A DNA stretch of 6,379 nucleotides. Source: Betaproteobacteria bacterium. GTDB lineage: Bacteria; Pseudomonadota; Gammaproteobacteria; Burkholderiales; Rhodocyclaceae. A program made the translations under genes and the position numbers. Numbering within the stretch: the stretch's first letter is position 1; each line of letters begins with the position of its first letter. The DNA lies in contig JAPTVL010000238.1 in assembly GCA_028065725.1 (NCBI GenBank), positions 1-6,379 of the forward strand, in the 5' to 3' direction. The notes beneath the pieces were generated by a model, which was given only the letters and a program-made list of their open reading frames with translations, made no database searches and had not been told where the DNA came from. Shown here one piece after another: positions 6,221 to 6,379 of the stretch.

Positions 6221-6358
6221 ATGCAAACCCAACCCTTGATTCCCGATGCCATGGAGTCCGACGTCTTCGTCGAGATCCAGGCCGCCAGTCGCGACCACGC
6301 CGAGCGTGAGTTCGGCGCGGTTTTCGATCAACCTGAAGACGAGGTCCAACATGGCTGA
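6221..6358 (+). CDS. Small 45-aa acidic protein of unknown function
   Basis: The ATG at 6221 has AGGAG (6209-6213) 7 bases upstream, and the frame closes at TGA 6356-6358. The product begins MQTQPLIPDAMESDVF and ends FDQPEDEVQHG. It is acidic and hydrophilic, with no membrane segment, cysteine or recognisable motif. The start lies 15 bases after the primase stop, and its end overlaps the next gene by 8 bases, so it is very likely in the same operon. The strong ribosome-binding site and tight packing argue that it is translated. I do not recognise a family; it may be a small accessory protein of the conjugation module. Confidence 0.65.
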   Translation: MQTQPLIPDAMESDVFVEIQAASRDHAEREFGAVFDQPEDEVQHG

Positions 6359-6379
6359 TGATCTCGAGCAGCAAGCAGC
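6351..6379 (+). CDS. Start of a downstream operon gene (partial, cut by window end)
   Basis: The ATG at 6351 is preceded by GAGG (6341-6344) at 6 bases and opens a frame beginning MADDLEQQA that runs off the window. It overlaps the end of the 45-aa gene by 8 bases in a different frame, a typical translational coupling arrangement. A competing ATG at 6358, overlapping the TGA, begins MISSSKQ but lies 13 bases from the same Shine-Dalgarno, so 6351 is preferred. Too little is present to assign a function. Confidence 0.55.

Noticed and set aside
4640..6352. A 570-aa minus-strand open frame opposite the primase gene
   Set aside because: It is antisense to a gene with clear domain motifs and shows only low-complexity Leu/Arg/Gly-rich sequence, as expected from the reverse of GC-rich codons.
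1..6379. CRISPR array, tRNA or rRNA genes, or insertion sequence
   Set aside because: No regularly spaced repeats, cloverleaf-like sequence or transposase motif was seen on either strand.

Overview
The window is GC-rich DNA that reads like a proteobacterial accessory region: a small metabolic/regulatory gene cluster beside one end of a conjugation-type operon. One sampled row inside the first gene is about 72% GC, whereas the first 280 bases are about 49% GC. The codon use, the LysR and DinB families and the plasmid-type primase fit a high-GC beta- or gammaproteobacterium. That placement is inference; no marker gene fixes the taxon.

Left part. Positions 1-283 are AT-richer and hold no gene I can defend. 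A leftward pair follows. A LysR-type transcriptional regulator (846-1715, minus) is followed 11 bases later by a DinB/YfiT-like four-helix metalloprotein (292-834, minus), probably as one transcript. Divergent from the regulator is an isochorismatase-family cysteine hydrolase (1849-2466, plus) with its D-K-C triad intact. The 133-base divergent control region carries two ATCG-N7-CGAT sites whose centres are exactly 21 bases apart. They sit at about -64 and -43 of a plausible sigma70 promoter for the hydrolase, the textbook layout for LysR activation. The simplest model is that the regulator controls the hydrolase and itself.

Middle. Positions 2467-3139 hold the C-terminal part of a class I SAM-dependent methyltransferase (up to 155 aa) that lacks the glycine-rich SAM-binding motif. 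It looks like a remnant at the seam between the metabolic cluster and the conjugation-type genes.

Right part. A 1021-codon gene (3140-6205) starts at TTG behind a strong Shine-Dalgarno. Its N-terminal third is a Toprim primase of the P4-alpha/RP4-TraC type, with an EGYATA-like EGIGTA and a D-N-D motif. The rest resembles the C-terminal region of conjugative relaxases: coiled coil, a short conserved segment and an LPD7-like domain, but no relaxase domain. A second strong Shine-Dalgarno and ATG lie in frame at 4253, so the gene may produce both a full-length primase protein and a 650-aa Toprim-less protein. This parallels the nested TraC forms of RP4. Two closely coupled genes follow: a 45-aa ORF (6221-6358) and a second gene (from 6351) that runs off the window. 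This end is probably part of an integrative conjugative element or conjugative plasmid.
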